Source: Planctomycetaceae bacterium (GTDB taxonomy: Bacteria; Planctomycetota; Planctomycetia; Planctomycetales; Planctomycetaceae). From it: DNA of 53,217 nucleotides. Positions 17,375-26,400 of the stretch are shown here, piece by piece (position 1 is the stretch's first letter; each line of letters starts with the position of its first letter). The translations under genes were made by a program, and so were the position numbers. The notes beneath the pieces are model-generated. The model was given only the letters and a program-made list of their open reading frames with translations, was not told the origin of the DNA and did not search any database. The stretch spans positions 1 to 53,217 of the forward strand of contig PBMZ01000072.1 of the NCBI GenBank assembly GCA_002722955.1, read 5' to 3'.

Positions 17375-17443
17375 GTAGCGGAACTCGCAAAGAGTTTCGG
17401 CGTCTTCCAAGCCAATGCCGAAAGTCTTGGCGACTTCCGCTAC
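17375..17443. repeat. GTAGCGGAA-family palindrome, copy 1
   Basis: GTAGCGGAACTCGCAAAGAG at the left pairs with CTTGGCGACTTCCGCTAC at the right. A second copy is at 18869-18933. It lies 14 nt after the stop codon of the DUF1552 gene and could form a 3'-end hairpin for that transcript. Confidence 0.75.
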
Positions 17444-17457
17444 GAAGATAAGTGCCA

Positions 17458-18828
17458 TTAAGCGTCCGTCCACAGGTCCGAAATCACACCGTTACTGTCG
17501 GCAAACGAATCAATCTCAAGGCCCATTAACTGAGCGATCGTCAGCCACATGTTTGAGTTAAGCGTGCCGCTTTTGCATTTCACGAAGCGGCCTTGCTTGA
17601 TTTGACCTTGGGCTCGCCCGGCGACGATCAGTGGGAGATCGAAGTACTGGTGCGTTGCCCCATCGCCCAAGCCGGCACCGTAAGTCACTAGTGAATTGTC
17701 CAGCATCGTGCTGCCGTCGGACTCTTTGATTTCCTTCATGCGTTTGATGATGTACGCGTACTGTTGCATATGGAAGATGTCGATCTTTTGCAGCTCTTTG
17801 TAGCCGTTGCCCTTTTGGTTGTGCGTCATGTTGTGGTGCTGCACGGGCTTGTCGAAGACGCCTTCATACATCAACGTCGCGTCCCAGCGTTCGGGGCCGA
17901 CCATGAACGTGCAGATATTCGTCATCCCCATCTGAAACGCCAGCAACATCAAGTCCGCTTGCAAGCGAATGTATTCGCCGCGCGGTAGGACTTCGTTCTT
18001 GGGGACTTCGATGTCGACGTCGGCTAACATCTTTTCCATCTTTTTGATTCGCGTTTCGATGTTGCGAATCATCTCCATGAACTCGCTCATCGTTCGCTGA
18101 TCTTCGCGGCCAAGCTTTCGCGAAAGACTCTTAGCATCGGCCAAGACTAAATCGGTCACGTCCGTCACGTGCTGCCGATAGCTGTTTCTTAAGAACAATC
18201 GATCGTACAGCTTCTTCGGGTCCCTGATCGATGGAGCGATCTTGTCGGGGCCGTACCACGAGATGTTATTGAAGTAGATCGATTCCTTGCCGGCCTTGAA
18301 GCCGTTGCAACTAATTTCCAGCGTGTTGAACACCGTCGAATGTCCGACTTGATCGCCGATGACTTGGTCCAAGCTGCGGCCGTTCGGATGCCGAATGCCT
18401 TGCTCGGCCGCTTGCACTGGCGAGAGGCTCGTCAAATAACACGAGGCCCCTTGAGCATGCACGTCTTGACCGTTCTTAAACGTTCGATCCAAACCAGTTA
18501 CAAGCGTCACGTCTTTAGTGTGCTTGCCGAGTGGTTCCATCGTCGACGTCAGTTCGAGCGGATAGATGCCCGGCTCGTTCAGAATTCGCCGCTGGCTTTT
18601 GACCTTGTCGGCGTTGAACCCGCCAATGAATCCGGGCAACTCGCCTTCTTCTTCGCCGGGAAAAAAGCAACGACGCACCAAACCATTCGGCACGTACATG
18701 ATGACCAACTTCTTGCTGGGCTTCGCGGCTTTACTGGGCGTGTCCGCCGCCCATGCCAACGAATGCAAGAAGGGCAATGTCAGCGTTGCCCCATTGGCTT
18801 TCAGAAAATGGCGTCGAGAGATCTTCAT
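17458..18828 (-). CDS. Exported DUF1552 family protein
   Basis: The protein of about 456 residues opens with a twin-arginine-like signal (MKISRRHFLKANGATLTLPFLHSLAWA) and then shows the DUF1552 pattern. VIMYVPNGLVRRCFFP is at the N-terminus; LDQVIGDQVG and GAGLGDGATHQYFDLPLIVAGRAQGQIKQG follow later. DUF1552 proteins are related to the DUF1501/sulfatase-like alkaline phosphatase fold and are nearly always encoded beside PSCyt1-DUF1592 proteins, as here. Function is unknown. The ATG at 18828 has GGAG 6-7 nt upstream; the longer start at 18897 would begin inside a palindromic repeat and is rejected. It is transcribed ahead of the PSCyt1 gene, with 383 nt of repeats between. Confidence 0.87.
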   Translation of the reverse strand: MKISRRHFLKANGATLTLPFLHSLAWAADTPSKAAKPSKKLVIMYVPNGLVRRCFFPGEEEGELPGFIGGFNADKVKSQRRILNEPGIYPLELTSTMEPLGKHTKDVTLVTGLDRTFKNGQDVHAQGASCYLTSLSPVQAAEQGIRHPNGRSLDQVIGDQVGHSTVFNTLEISCNGFKAGKESIYFNNISWYGPDKIAPSIRDPKKLYDRLFLRNSYRQHVTDVTDLVLADAKSLSRKLGREDQRTMSEFMEMIRNIETRIKKMEKMLADVDIEVPKNEVLPRGEYIRLQADLMLLAFQMGMTNICTFMVGPERWDATLMYEGVFDKPVQHHNMTHNQKGNGYKELQKIDIFHMQQYAYIIKRMKEIKESDGSTMLDNSLVTYGAGLGDGATHQYFDLPLIVAGRAQGQIKQGRFVKCKSGTLNSNMWLTIAQLMGLEIDSFADSNGVISDLWTDA

Positions 18829-18868
18829 CGAGGACTCCGAAATATTCTTCGCGCGGGCAGCGTGAGGC

Positions 18869-18933
18869 GTAGCGGAAGCCGCCAAGGCTTTCGACAATGG
18901 CGAGTAGTCGAAACTCTTGGCGAGTTCCGCTAC
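18869..18933. repeat. GTAGCGGAA-family palindrome, copy 2
   Basis: GTAGCGGAAGCCGCCAAGGC at the left and CTTGGCGAGTTCCGCTAC at the right form an imperfect inverted repeat of the same family as 17375-17443. It lies upstream of the DUF1552 gene and would add a spurious N-terminal extension to it if the first in-frame ATG were used. Confidence 0.75.
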
Positions 18934-19072
18934 CTCGGCTTGCGCCGCAAACGGTATAGATTCTGGCTAACTGCGCGATGTCTCGCGCGCAATTCGAACT
19001 ATCAATTAGAATGGATTGAGCGGCTTATGTCACCAGCAAGCATCGATTGTGCACACATCGAGTGCACAGCTG

Positions 19073-19468
19073 CTAACGACGATATCGATGGTGAAGCTCG
19101 GCAATCGCGTCAAACGTTTGTTGGTCAGCCTCTGCTTCTTGTTGACCAGACGATTTCAACACACCGAGAAGGCCTCGCAGCACGTTTGGCTCTAAGCCAC
19201 CATTGGCGACGCCATCGAGCCCATCGACTTCGTCCACTAAATCCTGTACGTCAGCGAGACTCATCGTTTTGGTCTCGGCCAGCCGCTTCAAGATCACAGC
19301 CAGAATCATCGACAAAAACCTGACTTCTTCTTTCAGTTCAGCCGTTTCTTGAGCCTGAGACGCCGAGAAACTTGCTTGAGCCCGCGGCGCAAAATGAGCA
19401 GCATTGGCCATTCGTCGCAGGTGGTGTGCCTGAGCTTGTTGCGGATAGAAGAAATCAATGAGATCCAT
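19073..19468 (-). CDS. Small protein of unknown function
   Basis: The predicted protein has about 131 residues and I do not recognise its family. It starts MDLIDFFYPQQAQAHHLRRM, continues with a Gln/Ala-rich stretch, then a helical segment (TAELKEEVRFLSMILAVILKRLAE) with a short hydrophobic centre, and an acidic region (DVQDLVDEVDGLDG). No catalytic motif is present. It is cytoplasmic by composition. I prefer the ATG at 19468 over one 17 codons earlier, whose extension is His/Leu-rich and unconvincing, but neither has a strong ribosome site. The 314 nt between it and the radical SAM gene show no other gene. Confidence 0.55.
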   Translation of the reverse strand: MDLIDFFYPQQAQAHHLRRMANAAHFAPRAQASFSASQAQETAELKEEVRFLSMILAVILKRLAETKTMSLADVQDLVDEVDGLDGVANGGLEPNVLRGLLGVLKSSGQQEAEADQQTFDAIAELHHRYRR

Positions 19469-19782
19469 GTCATACCAATCAAGTGAGAGTTTTAAGTGAT
19501 GCAACCTGTGCTGAATCATAGCGACTCAGCCCCAAAACGATTACCGGGACCGCCTAACCGAAGTCATCTGAATTCTCCCCTCAGATCATCCATCGATGTC
19601 GTCTCTTGCGTCTGGATTCCGCTTATATCTTTAGAAGTAGGTGTACTTCCTGAGTGCTTCCAGCACTATAGATCAAGTCTCCGCACCAGTGCCCAAGCTT
19701 GTGCCAAATTACCTGATCCATGCAAGGCAAATCAGAAAGGAATCATTTCACGCAGTGGGATTTGCTCAAGCCAATATTCTCT

Positions 19783-20682
19783 TCACGATGTGGCGTCGAT
19801 TTGGTGATACTCGACGAGGATATCGAAGCTTGTCTTGCCGTGTAGTGTGCCTTTCACGTTGCATGTGTTACAGGGGCTTACACTTCGATCTGCTCTTGCT
19901 AGCCGACGCCGTATTTCGCGCATCTCGTCGGACAACCAGATTTCCTTGATGTGGCTCTCCGTCACTGAGCCCACAACGATGTCGCGGCCCCAGTCGTTTG
20001 AGCAAAACAGTACACGCCCGTCCCAGTCGACCAGCATCTTGTAAAATGGATAGTGACAGCGAAGCGGCAATGGTTCGTCTAATGGCACAACACCGATGTC
20101 GGCGTTTTGTAGAACGCCAGAGCGGTTGTTCAGCACCAAGCCGAAGTCTTCTTCCGGGCCGATCCAGTGGGGTCGCAGCTTATACTGTTTTTCCGATAAA
20201 CCGGCCCGGTGCAGTAACTCGACAAGCGCGGGTTCTTGTTCGGGGCCGTCGTACATGTTGACGTAGAGTCCAGTCAATCCTGCCTCGAACAGCGAGTGAA
20301 TCACGCTCTCGGTAAGCAAGTCACCGTTCGTGTTTGTTTCTAGCGGTGTCTGTGGCAATTGAGAACGAAATATCTGCAAGAGATCGCTAAAGCCTTTGTT
20401 GAGCAGCGGCTCGCCAAAGCCGGAAAACGACACCCGGCCCTTGTAATCAAAACTTGCCAGATCACCCCCAACCTTTTCTGCAATTGCTGGGGCCATCATC
20501 AGATTCTGATTTGGATAGATTTCAGGGTCGGCACGCGGACAAAATACACAAACGCGATTGCATAGCTCGGTGATGTTCATCTCGACCGAGATGAGACTGT
20601 TCATTGGGTCGTTGCCATTACCGATGCGTTCACGATGCTCCGCCTCTTGCTGCTTGCGATGATTTAGAAACGGATCCGGCAT
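19783..20682 (-). CDS. Radical SAM/SPASM-domain protein
   Basis: The 299-residue protein is a radical SAM enzyme. ELCNRVCVFCPRADPE gives the CxxxCxxC motif that binds the 4Fe-4S cluster (near residues 37-44), and VSFSGFGEPLLNKGF is the GGEPL-type SAM-binding segment. The C-terminal part has a SPASM-like cysteine set (CHYPFYKMLVDWDGRVLFC, then CNTC). SPASM proteins modify peptides or small metabolites; the substrate is not evident. AAGGAG precedes the ATG by 7 nt, which fixes the start and means the gene overlaps the end of the upstream Gfo/Idh/MocA gene by 53 nt. The two are probably co-translated and act in one pathway, possibly synthesis of an unusual sugar or surface compound. That is inference. 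Confidence 0.85.
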   Translation of the reverse strand: MPDPFLNHRKQQEAEHRERIGNGNDPMNSLISVEMNITELCNRVCVFCPRADPEIYPNQNLMMAPAIAEKVGGDLASFDYKGRVSFSGFGEPLLNKGFSDLLQIFRSQLPQTPLETNTNGDLLTESVIHSLFEAGLTGLYVNMYDGPEQEPALVELLHRAGLSEKQYKLRPHWIGPEEDFGLVLNNRSGVLQNADIGVVPLDEPLPLRCHYPFYKMLVDWDGRVLFCSNDWGRDIVVGSVTESHIKEIWLSDEMREIRRRLARADRSVSPCNTCNVKGTLHGKTSFDILVEYHQIDATS

Positions 20683-21628
20683 CGCGTATCTCCTTGATCA
20701 ACTGTAGCTGCCGTCGAGTGTCGTCAATGGTGGCGGCTTGTGAAAATTGGCCGCTCAGAAATGCCTTCATCTGCTGCAAGAATCCCGGCTTCATCGATGC
20801 ATCTTCAAGATACTCGTTGATCTTTATCGGCTCGTACCGACGAATTTGCTCGTTTTCGGTGGGCTCGGTAACGTCGACACCTTCGTACACCGAAAGTCTT
20901 TCCAGCGGCGACAGGACCCACGCGGTGTGGTCGACGAATCGAACTCGTATGCCTGCCGGCAAAGGATCATTCTCGTTTAGTGCCAGGAATACAGGAGCAT
21001 CGTCTTCAGTCAGCAATAGCCCGTTGTAAGATGTGAATTTGCTGCCGGGATCCGTCTGGGCATTGGCGTGAACAACCTTGAGTGGACCGAGCAAATGATG
21101 CAAGAGGTCAAGAGTATGGGATGATGCGAACTCAAGAATCCGAGGCACGATCGATTCGCCATGGCGGCGGATATGTCGACCGACGTCTTCCGAAATCGCC
21201 ACCTCGACCGACTTGACTCCGTTCTGGGAAATCCTCTGCTTGACTATTTCAACCACTTTGTAGAAGCGGCGATTGTAGCCCACCATCTTATTAACAAAGC
21301 TTCCAGTAGGAATCTTCGCCGACGAAAAAACGATTGGCTTTTCAATTAGCATCGGTTTGTCGCTGGCCAATAACCGTGAAAGGATCGGGGCGATCGCATC
21401 CCAACTCAAGCACACGACAACGCCCTCAACGTTTGGATCATCCAAAACATCGTCAATGCCATCCGCTTGACGAACGTTCGGTGCTACCTCGCGAAGCCGC
21501 GTCCAATTGGGAGAATCAGGCCGTCTGGTACAAGCGACTTCGACGAGAGCGCCCGCCGCGCGTGCAGCAATCGCATGGTGCGTTGCAATGGTTCCAGCAC
21601 CTAGCAGTCCGACACGAGTAATCGGCAT
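20630..21628 (-). CDS. Gfo/Idh/MocA-family NAD(P)-dependent oxidoreductase
   Basis: The protein of about 332 residues has an N-terminal Rossmann fold (VGLLGAGTIATHH, GxGxxx) and the EKP motif (MLIEKPIVFSS) near residue 95. A substrate-side helix with histidines (ASSHTLDLLHHLLG) corresponds to the catalytic D/H region. Family members oxidise or reduce sugars, inositols or sugar nucleotides. I place the start at MPITRVGLLG; the longer reading frame begins upstream in a palindromic repeat at 21695-21748. The gene runs 53 nt into the radical SAM gene, so a shared pathway is likely. Confidence 0.85.
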   Translation of the reverse strand: MPITRVGLLGAGTIATHHAIAARAAGALVEVACTRRPDSPNWTRLREVAPNVRQADGIDDVLDDPNVEGVVVCLSWDAIAPILSRLLASDKPMLIEKPIVFSSAKIPTGSFVNKMVGYNRRFYKVVEIVKQRISQNGVKSVEVAISEDVGRHIRRHGESIVPRILEFASSHTLDLLHHLLGPLKVVHANAQTDPGSKFTSYNGLLLTEDDAPVFLALNENDPLPAGIRVRFVDHTAWVLSPLERLSVYEGVDVTEPTENEQIRRYEPIKINEYLEDASMKPGFLQQMKAFLSGQFSQAATIDDTRRQLQLIKEIRDAGSVSKSSQAARGGAS

Positions 21629-21694
21629 CAGGATGTCCCGTGAAGTTCGCACAGGCACATACGTAATTCTCTTCTCATACCTGCGAAGGAGTAA

Positions 21695-21748
21695 GTGGTC
21701 CTGCGACTCCGCTCGCAGGACGCCTCGCGAACGGAGTCGCGGGACCAC
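21695..21748. repeat. GTGGTCCxGCGACTCCGC palindrome, copy 1
   Basis: GTGGTCCTGCGACTCCGCTC at the left pairs with GAACGGAGTCGCGGGACCAC at the right. A second copy lies at 23310-23376. It is upstream of the Gfo/Idh/MocA gene and downstream of the DUF1501 gene. Confidence 0.75.
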
Positions 21749-21784
21749 GAAAAGACCACGGCCTCGAAGCGAGTTTGCCAAACC

Positions 21785-23206
21785 TCAAGCCAATATTCCC
21801 TTAACGACGTGCCCGTGAACATCGGTAAGCCGGAAGTCTCGACCTTGGAAGCGGTAGATTAGGCGTTCGTGATCAAAGCCCAGCAAGTGCAGCAAGGTCG
21901 CGTGTAAATCGTGTACGTGAACGGGGTTCTCGGCAACGTTGAAGCCGAAATCATCCGATGATCCGTAAGCCATACCGCCCCGGATTCCACCACCGGCAAG
22001 CCACATACTGAAGCAGCGGTTGTGGTGGTCGCGGCCATCGTCGCCACCTTGGACCATTGGTGTGCGACCGAACTCGCCGCCCCAGATCACGATGGTGTCT
22101 TCTAGCATGCCTCGCTGTTTTAAGTCCTTGAGCAATGCAGCGGAACCTTGGTCGGTGTTGACGGCATTGGATTTGACGCGGGCTTTCAGATTGCTGTGCT
22201 GATCCCAGGCCTCGTGAAAGAGTTGCACGAAGCGCACTCCGCGTTCAAGCAGACGGCGAGCCAGCAAACAGTTGCGGGCGAACGTCGATTCCGTGGGGCT
22301 CTTGATGCCGTAGCTGTCCAGAGTTTGCTTGGATTCCTGCGACAAGTCCATCAGCTCCGGAGCACTCGTTTGCAAACGATAGGCACTCTCGTAGTTTTGA
22401 ATCCGCGCCGCTGTTTCTGGATCACCGATTTGATCGAGGGTCGCTTGATTTAACTTTCTCAAAGCGTTGAGCGAATCGCGTTGAGCTTCGCTATCGATGC
22501 CGGCGGGATTGGAAAGGTACAGCACCGGGTCGCCCTTTCCTCGGAAAGGAACTCCGGTGTAAATCGTGGGCAAGAATCCGCAGCCATAGTTGCTGGCACC
22601 GCCGCTCGTTCCTCGAGCTGACGTCAAAACAACGTAGCCCGGCAAGTCGTCGCCTTCGCTGCCTAAACCGTAAGTCATCCATGAACCGAAGCTCGGACGC
22701 CCGAACTGTTGCGACCCCGAATTCATCATGATCTGCGCGGGAGCGTGATTGACGGCCGGCGTGTTGATCGTTCGGATCAAGCAAATGTCGTCCGCCATAC
22801 TGGACGTTTGAGGCAGCACCTCGCTGTACTCGACACCCGATTGTCCACTTGGAATAAAACGGTATTTCGGCCCCAACAAGTTCGAGTTGGGATTGATGAA
22901 TGCCGAGCGATAACCTTTCAGCAACTCCGCAGGCGGCAATTGGCCGCTGCGTTTTGCCAACTCGGGCTTTGGGTCAAACAATTCAAGCTGGCTCGGTGCC
23001 CCAGCCTGAAAGATGTAGATCACCCGCTTGGCTTTCGGTCGATGATGCGGCGCTCGCGGACTAAGCGGCGACGGCGCGGCCGATGCTTCTTGTTGCTGCA
23101 AAGTGTGCAAAGCCATAACCGCAAGGCCGACTCCGCACTCGCCCAAGAACCAGCGCCGCGTCAGATAGCGAGCCTGCTCGCTTTGAATTTGTTGTTGGTT
23201 TGACAT
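21785..23206 (-). CDS. Exported DUF1501 family protein
   Basis: The protein of about 473 residues carries a twin-arginine-like signal region (LTRRWFLGECGVGLAVMALHTL). The DUF1501 pattern follows: AKRVIYIFQAGAPSQLELFDPKP, the internal FVQLFHEAWDQHSNLKARVKSN, and IVIWGGEFGRTPMVQGGDDGRDHHNRCFSMWLAGGGIRGG. These motifs place it in the sulfatase/alkaline phosphatase-like superfamily. The physiological substrate is unknown. The start at 23206 (MSNQQQIQ) is chosen because the longer frame begins in an NPTRERG-type repeat. Together with the PSCyt1-DUF1549/DUF1553 gene upstream it forms the second planctomycete cytochrome/DUF pair of the window. Confidence 0.88.
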   Translation of the reverse strand: MSNQQQIQSEQARYLTRRWFLGECGVGLAVMALHTLQQQEASAAPSPLSPRAPHHRPKAKRVIYIFQAGAPSQLELFDPKPELAKRSGQLPPAELLKGYRSAFINPNSNLLGPKYRFIPSGQSGVEYSEVLPQTSSMADDICLIRTINTPAVNHAPAQIMMNSGSQQFGRPSFGSWMTYGLGSEGDDLPGYVVLTSARGTSGGASNYGCGFLPTIYTGVPFRGKGDPVLYLSNPAGIDSEAQRDSLNALRKLNQATLDQIGDPETAARIQNYESAYRLQTSAPELMDLSQESKQTLDSYGIKSPTESTFARNCLLARRLLERGVRFVQLFHEAWDQHSNLKARVKSNAVNTDQGSAALLKDLKQRGMLEDTIVIWGGEFGRTPMVQGGDDGRDHHNRCFSMWLAGGGIRGGMAYGSSDDFGFNVAENPVHVHDLHATLLHLLGFDHERLIYRFQGRDFRLTDVHGHVVKGILA

Positions 23207-23225
23207 TTGGTTTCTCGTTCCCAAT

Positions 23226-23251
23226 CGTAACCCTCGCTCACGCGTCGGGTT
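23226..23251. repeat. Fragment of an NPTRERG-family repeat
   Basis: In reverse complement it reads ACCCGACGCGTGAGCGAGGG followed by TTACG, i.e. one arm of the family seen at 6980-7047 and 17232-17340, without a full second arm. It is located just upstream of the DUF1501 start. Confidence 0.65.
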
Positions 23252-23309
23252 TCTGTGTCTTGCTCGATTGACAATAAGTTGTGAACACTCCAAGCATCGT
23301 GACTTCCTT

Positions 23310-23376
23310 GTGGCTCGGCGACTCCGTCGCGGAGAATTTCCTTCGAAACGTCCCGCGAGCGGAGTCGCGGGACCAC
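23310..23376. repeat. GTGGTCCxGCGACTCCGC palindrome, copy 2
   Basis: GTGGCTCGGCGACTCCGTCG at the left is imperfectly complementary to GAGCGGAGTCGCGGGACCAC at the right. It lies 24 nt beyond the stop of the PSCyt1-DUF1549/DUF1553 gene. Confidence 0.7.
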
Positions 23377-23400
23377 TTTCGCTTCGGATTACTATGGTCG

Positions 23401-26400
23401 CTAGTTCTTACTCAGTGTCTCATCCATATTCAGCAACACGCGAGCCACCAACGTCCAGGCGGCGGCGTCTTGGGGTGTTGATTTCTCTGGAATGTTCGGT
23501 TTGGTTTTAGGATCGCCGGTCGCGACCTCGTTGATCGACAGCCAGCCATCGGCAAGCCGGTTGCGTAGTTTCGTTAACAGGTCTTGGATCGTGGTCTTCT
23601 CGTATTGAGTCGGATGCCTCGACGTGGCGAGACGAAATGCGTACTCGGTCCGCGCTTCATCGTTCGGCGCGGCTTCTCGAAGCACTCGCAAAGACAACGC
23701 CCGCGCGGCCTCGACAAACACGGGTTCATTCAACGGCACCAACGCCGCCAGCGGCGTGTTCGAGCGGACTCGGCGAGCACACGCGAAGTCCGAGTTCGGC
23801 GCGTCGAAGCTGGTTAGCACAGGATCGGGCATCGACCGTTTGCGGAATATGTACAGCGAGCGGCGATAGCGTTCGGCACCCTCGGCAACCTTCCAATAAT
23901 GCATGCGGCCGAAGTTGTATTCGAGCACGTTCGCGGGCACCGGCGGAAAGACGCTCGGCCCGCCCATCTTTCGGTTCAACAATCCCGACGCCGTCAATGC
24001 AATGTCGCGGATCACTTCAGCTTCAACTCGAAACCGTGGACCTCGCGCCAGCAACTGGTTCCGAGGATCACGATTATACGACTCGCCGCTTGACCGTGAA
24101 CTTTGTTGATACGTTTGACTGTTGATGATTGTGCGAATGACGTGCTTCTGACTCCAGCCGCTTTCCATGAAATTGACAGCCAGCCAGTCAAGCATTTCGA
24201 GGTACTCGGGTCGAGCCGATCGAGTGCCGAAGTCCTCGGAAGTTCGCACCAAGCCGACGCCAAAGATCGCTTGCCAAATTCGATTGACGTGAACGCGAGC
24301 CGTCAGCGGCGATTTCTCGTTGGCGAGCCACTTGGCGAAGTCTAAGCGATTGACGGGGCCGGTATGCGTGGCTTCCATCGGATGCAAAATCGCTGGTACT
24401 CCGGGCAACACGACGTGTTTCGGTTTGTTCCATGTGCCTCGATCCAGCAAACGGGTCTCACGCTGGTGTTTGGCCAAGGTGGCTCGCGGATGCATGACGC
24501 TGGTTTGAGCCACCGGGAATTGCTTTTCGAGAGCCGCAATTTGGTCATTGATGGGTTTCAGCGCTGCAACCGTTTTTCTCCAATTGCGAAGCAGAGCCGT
24601 CTTATCGTCGGCCGTTCGTTGATCAGCGGGAACTTGCATGGCCAGCCACGCGCGGTGGTCGAACGGGGTTGCCTTCGGCCCATTGTCGGAAGTGACCGAA
24701 AGACGCAAGCTGCCGAGTTGTTGGTTGTCGCCCGGGTCACCGTCGCCGCCGTGATTCATTTGCAAGCGAATCTTTAACTCGGTTCCATCGGGCACCGACA
24801 GTGGTGTCTTGAGCTGAACGACAGCCGCGGAATCGGTGTGCCGAATCAATGTGCCGCGATCCGGCATCCAACCGGTGCGAACCTTCTTGTCGATCAAGTA
24901 CTTGGCCGGCCCCACGCGTCGCACCTTTTCCTTGCCTTTGTCGGACGAGCTACGGAAATACTCGGGCAAGTCCTGATCGGGTGACGAGAAATCAGCGGTC
25001 GCGTTGGCAAGCTCGACCGGTTGCCAATCCTTGTCGGTGGGCAGTTTGCGATAAACCTCAAGCTCTGAAATCGTGAACGTGCCCAGATAATTTCGTCCCG
25101 GTCCGAAGTTTGGCAAGTCGCCATGCTGCAGACCCTCAAGCCGTACGCCTGTGATGGTTTGAGCTTCTAATTTGCTGATAGAATAAAACTGACCACTAGT
25201 GGTCGGATGGCCCAGTATTAGAATTGTGTCGTCTTCTCGTTGCGGATGATTGACGCCGCCTTCCCATTCGATTTCGTGCGGATCGAGAACACTCCACTTG
25301 ACGGCGTCCGCTTTCTCTTGAGCGATCCACTTCTCGATGTCGGCCTGCCAAGCGGGATGCTTGCCGCCGATTTGTTCTTCGAGCTTCGCGATCTGCGACT
25401 TGAGCTTTTGAAGTTGTTCGCGCTGCTGCGGCGTGTAGACCCACGACTGAGCTTCGTACGTGTCGTTTAGGAACGCGAACATCCCGTAGTATTCGTCATG
25501 CGTCAGCGGGTCAAACTTGTGAGTGTGACACTGAGCACATTGAATCGATAATCCCAACACGGCCTTACCGATGCAGTCCATGCGATCGAAGACGGCTTCG
25601 ATTCGAAACTGTTCATAAACAATGGCCCCTTCTTCGTTGACCATTCCGTTCCGTAAAAAGCCGCTGCCGACTAACGCATCCGGGTCGCCCATCATGTCGC
25701 CAGCAACTTGCTGGATGATGAAGTCGTTGTACGGCATGTCGGCGTTCAACGCGCGAACGACCCAATCACGCCACGCCCACTGTTTGCGTGGCAGGTCCTT
25801 TTCGAAACCGTTCGAGTCCGCATAGCGAGCCACATCGAGCCAATGCCGCGCCCACTTCTCGCCGAAGTGCGGAGACTTCATCAGCTTATCGACAAGCCCC
25901 GATATCGCCGCTGTTCGATCTTTCTTCGTGGCCGCCAAGAACTGGTCGATCTCTTGCGGAGAAGGCGGCAAACCGATCAGGTCAAGATAAATGCGTCGAC
26001 AAAGCACGTTGAGTTCCGCTGGCTGCGCTGCTTGCCAACCCTTGTCCTTCAGACGCTGATGCACGAACACATCAATCGGATTGCGAGTAGAAATATCCGT
26101 CCGCGACTTAACCGGCGCATCAAAAGCCCAATGTTTTGAGTAAGTCGCTCCCGCAGCCACCCAATCACGCAGCAACCGCTTCTCGGTTTCGCTCAGCACT
26201 AACTTCGACTCAGCCGGCGGCATCTGCACATCAGGATCGTTCGAGAATACGCGGGCCACCAACTCACTCTTGCCCGGTTTCCCCGCAGCGATCGCAAAGT
26301 GTCCATCACGATCCCGCTTCGCATCCGCTTCAATATCGAGCCGCAATTCGGCTTGCCGCTGATTCTTGTCGGGCCCGTGACATTGAAGACACTTGCCCGA

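Noticed and set aside
18340..19323. Open frame of 327 codons on the plus strand
   Set aside because: It is antisense to the DUF1552 gene and continues through a palindromic repeat; its product is Arg/Gln/His-rich without any motif.
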